The notes below the pieces were generated by a model. It saw nothing but the letters and a program-made list of their open reading frames with translations, made no database searches and was not told the origin of the DNA. Shown in pieces: positions 63,104-64,000 of a DNA stretch of 64,000 nt (position 1 is the stretch's first letter; every line of letters starts with the position of its first letter). The DNA lies in assembly GCA_009694195.1 (NCBI GenBank), contig SHVQ01000005.1, forward strand, positions 41,668 to 105,667. Reading direction: 5' to 3'. The translations under genes were made by a program, and so were the position numbers. This DNA is from Rhodospirillales bacterium (GTDB taxonomy: Bacteria > Pseudomonadota > Alphaproteobacteria > Rhodospirillales > SHVQ01).

Positions 63104-64000
63104 CCGGTGTTCTCGGCCTGTTGACGATTCTCGTCTTCATCGCGGTGCCGATCAGCGTCGCGCTCGGCGTCGTTCCCATCGTGTTCATGAAGTTGGAAGG
63201 CCTCGTCCCGCTCGACATCGTGCCCATATTGATCGTCGAGGGATTGACCGACTTCACTTTCCTCGCCGTGCCCATGTTCATGATCATGGGGGAAATCATG
63301 AACCGCTCACGCATCGCCGAGGACTTGATCGAGTTCGCGTCGGCCATCGTGGGCTGGATGAAAGGCGGGCTCGCGATGGTGAATGTCGGCGCATCCATGG
63401 TGTTCGCCGAGATCTCGGGTTCGGCGGTCGCCGACGTCGCCTCGGAAGGGCCGATCATCATCCCGCAAATGGTGAAGCGCGGATATCCCAAGGCTTTCGC
63501 CGCCGCGATCACGTCTTCGTCGGCCTCGATCGCGATCATCATTCCGCCCAGCTTGGGCCTGATTCTGTACGGCGCGCTCGCCAATGAATCGATCGCCAAG
63601 CTGTTCATCGCAGGCGTCGTGCCCGGGATCATTCTGGGCGGCGCCCTGATGATCTTCTGCTACGGGTTCGCGCTCCGCTACGGCTGGCCGACGGAAGGGG
63701 CGTTCAGCTTTCGCCGGCTGGGCCAGGCGATCCGCCGCGCCGGTTGGCCGCTGACGCTTCCAGCCATCATCCTGGGCGGAATCTTCAGCGGCGTCTTCAC
63801 GCCGACCGAAGCCGCGGCAGTCGCCGTCTGGGTCGCTCTGTTCATCGCGTTCGTCGTGAAGCGGTCGTTGAAGCTCGGCGACCTGCCCGACATCATCCTG
63901 GTATCGACCGTGCGGAGCAGCGTCGTCTTTCTCTTGATCGCGACATCCACGATCCTCGGCTGGTACCTCACCAACGAGGGGATTCCCCAGGCCATCGCCC
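63100..64000 (+). CDS. dctM: TRAP transporter large permease DctM, cut by window edge
   Basis: The first 300 residues of DctM are present. They are multi-spanning, with FLAVPMFMIMGEIM near residue 54, SGSAVADVASEGPIIIPQM near 107-125 and the conserved SSSASIAIIIPPSLGLILYG. The start ATG overlaps dctQ, giving the usual dctPQM order. The rest lies beyond the window. Confidence 0.95.
   Translation, partial: MTGVLGLLTILVFIAVPISVALGVVPIVFMKLEGLVPLDIVPILIVEGLTDFTFLAVPMFMIMGEIMNRSRIAEDLIEFASAIVGWMKGGLAMVNVGASMVFAEISGSAVADVASEGPIIIPQMVKRGYPKAFAAAITSSSASIAIIIPPSLGLILYGALANESIAKLFIAGVVPGIILGGALMIFCYGFALRYGWPTEGAFSFRRLGQAIRRAGWPLTLPAIILGGIFSGVFTPTEAAAVAVWVALFIAFVVKRSLKLGDLPDIILVSTVRSSVVFLLIATSTILGWYLTNEGIPQAIA

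Overview
The window looks like a 64-kb piece of chromosome from a high-GC alphaproteobacterium, probably of Rhodospirillales type. This is inferred from gene content and protein style: a CcrM-type GANTC methyltransferase, DUF1127, DUF2125, TIGR02302, an MJ0042 zinc-ribbon protein beside ftsEX, a yejABEF peptide importer, and a clustered aroQ-hisC-tyrC / metX-metW region. Coding density is high, with many 4-bp ATGA/GTGA overlaps and almost no classical terminators. There is no prophage, IS element, CRISPR array or complete defence island. The only clear foreign-looking gene is a lower-GC Mrr-type endonuclease at 42.3-43.2 kb, which is frameshifted.

Layout. 1-3.3 kb: glutamate synthase gltB (cut by the left edge) and gltD. 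3.6-4.4 kb: an undecaprenyl-pyrophosphate phosphatase relative with an altered active-site loop. 4.4-12.6 kb (minus strand): membrane cytochrome c, hisN-like phosphatase, yejA-B-E-F and a ghrA-like reductase. 12.8-19.6 kb: kdsB, prephenate dehydratase, metW/metX (minus), then chorismate mutase-aminotransferase-arogenate/prephenate dehydrogenase. 19.6-26.9 kb: a YqgE protein with a signal peptide, DUF2125, a DMT permease, ChaC, DUF2283, B12-dependent ribonucleotide reductase and PlsC. 26.9-34.7 kb: YdcF, ftsX-ftsE, zinc-ribbon protein, TIGR02302 protein, lysA and a 42-residue LptM-like lipoprotein. 34.8-43.2 kb: argH divergent from tlpA, small genes, aminopeptidase P, (2S)-methylsuccinyl-CoA dehydrogenase and the mrr pseudogene. 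43.3-53.9 kb: an RraA-like protein, a SPINDLY-type TPR glycosyltransferase, HIG1 protein, PduO adenosyltransferase, etfA, 3-hydroxybutyryl-CoA dehydrogenase, ccrM, rnhB, a radical SAM protein and two sugar/nucleotidyl-transferase-like genes. 53.4-64 kb: moaB, lytic transglycosylase, uracil-DNA glycosylase, ETF-ubiquinone oxidoreductase, TPR lipoprotein, ispE, tRNA-Gln(UUG) and a TRAP transporter cut by the right edge.

How the genes work together. Electron transfer from acyl-CoA oxidation is well represented: methylsuccinyl-CoA dehydrogenase, EtfA and ETF-QO, plus 3-hydroxybutyryl-CoA dehydrogenase. This points to the ethylmalonyl-CoA pathway for acetyl-CoA assimilation. B12 use recurs: class II ribonucleotide reductase and a cob(I)alamin adenosyltransferase. 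Phe/Tyr, Met, Lys, Arg and Glu biosynthesis are all touched.

The most unusual features are: (1) a short palindromic cassette with core TGCGGGGATTCCCCGCA that occurs in several intergenic sites, apparently placed at the apex of different larger REP-like palindromes; (2) an UppP homologue in which two conserved active-site residues are replaced; (3) loss of etfB between pduO and etfA, where repeats and a good promoter now sit; (4) a chorismate mutase whose C-terminal half resembles a degenerate prephenate-dehydratase fold; and (5) an exact 4-bp tandem duplication that breaks mrr.
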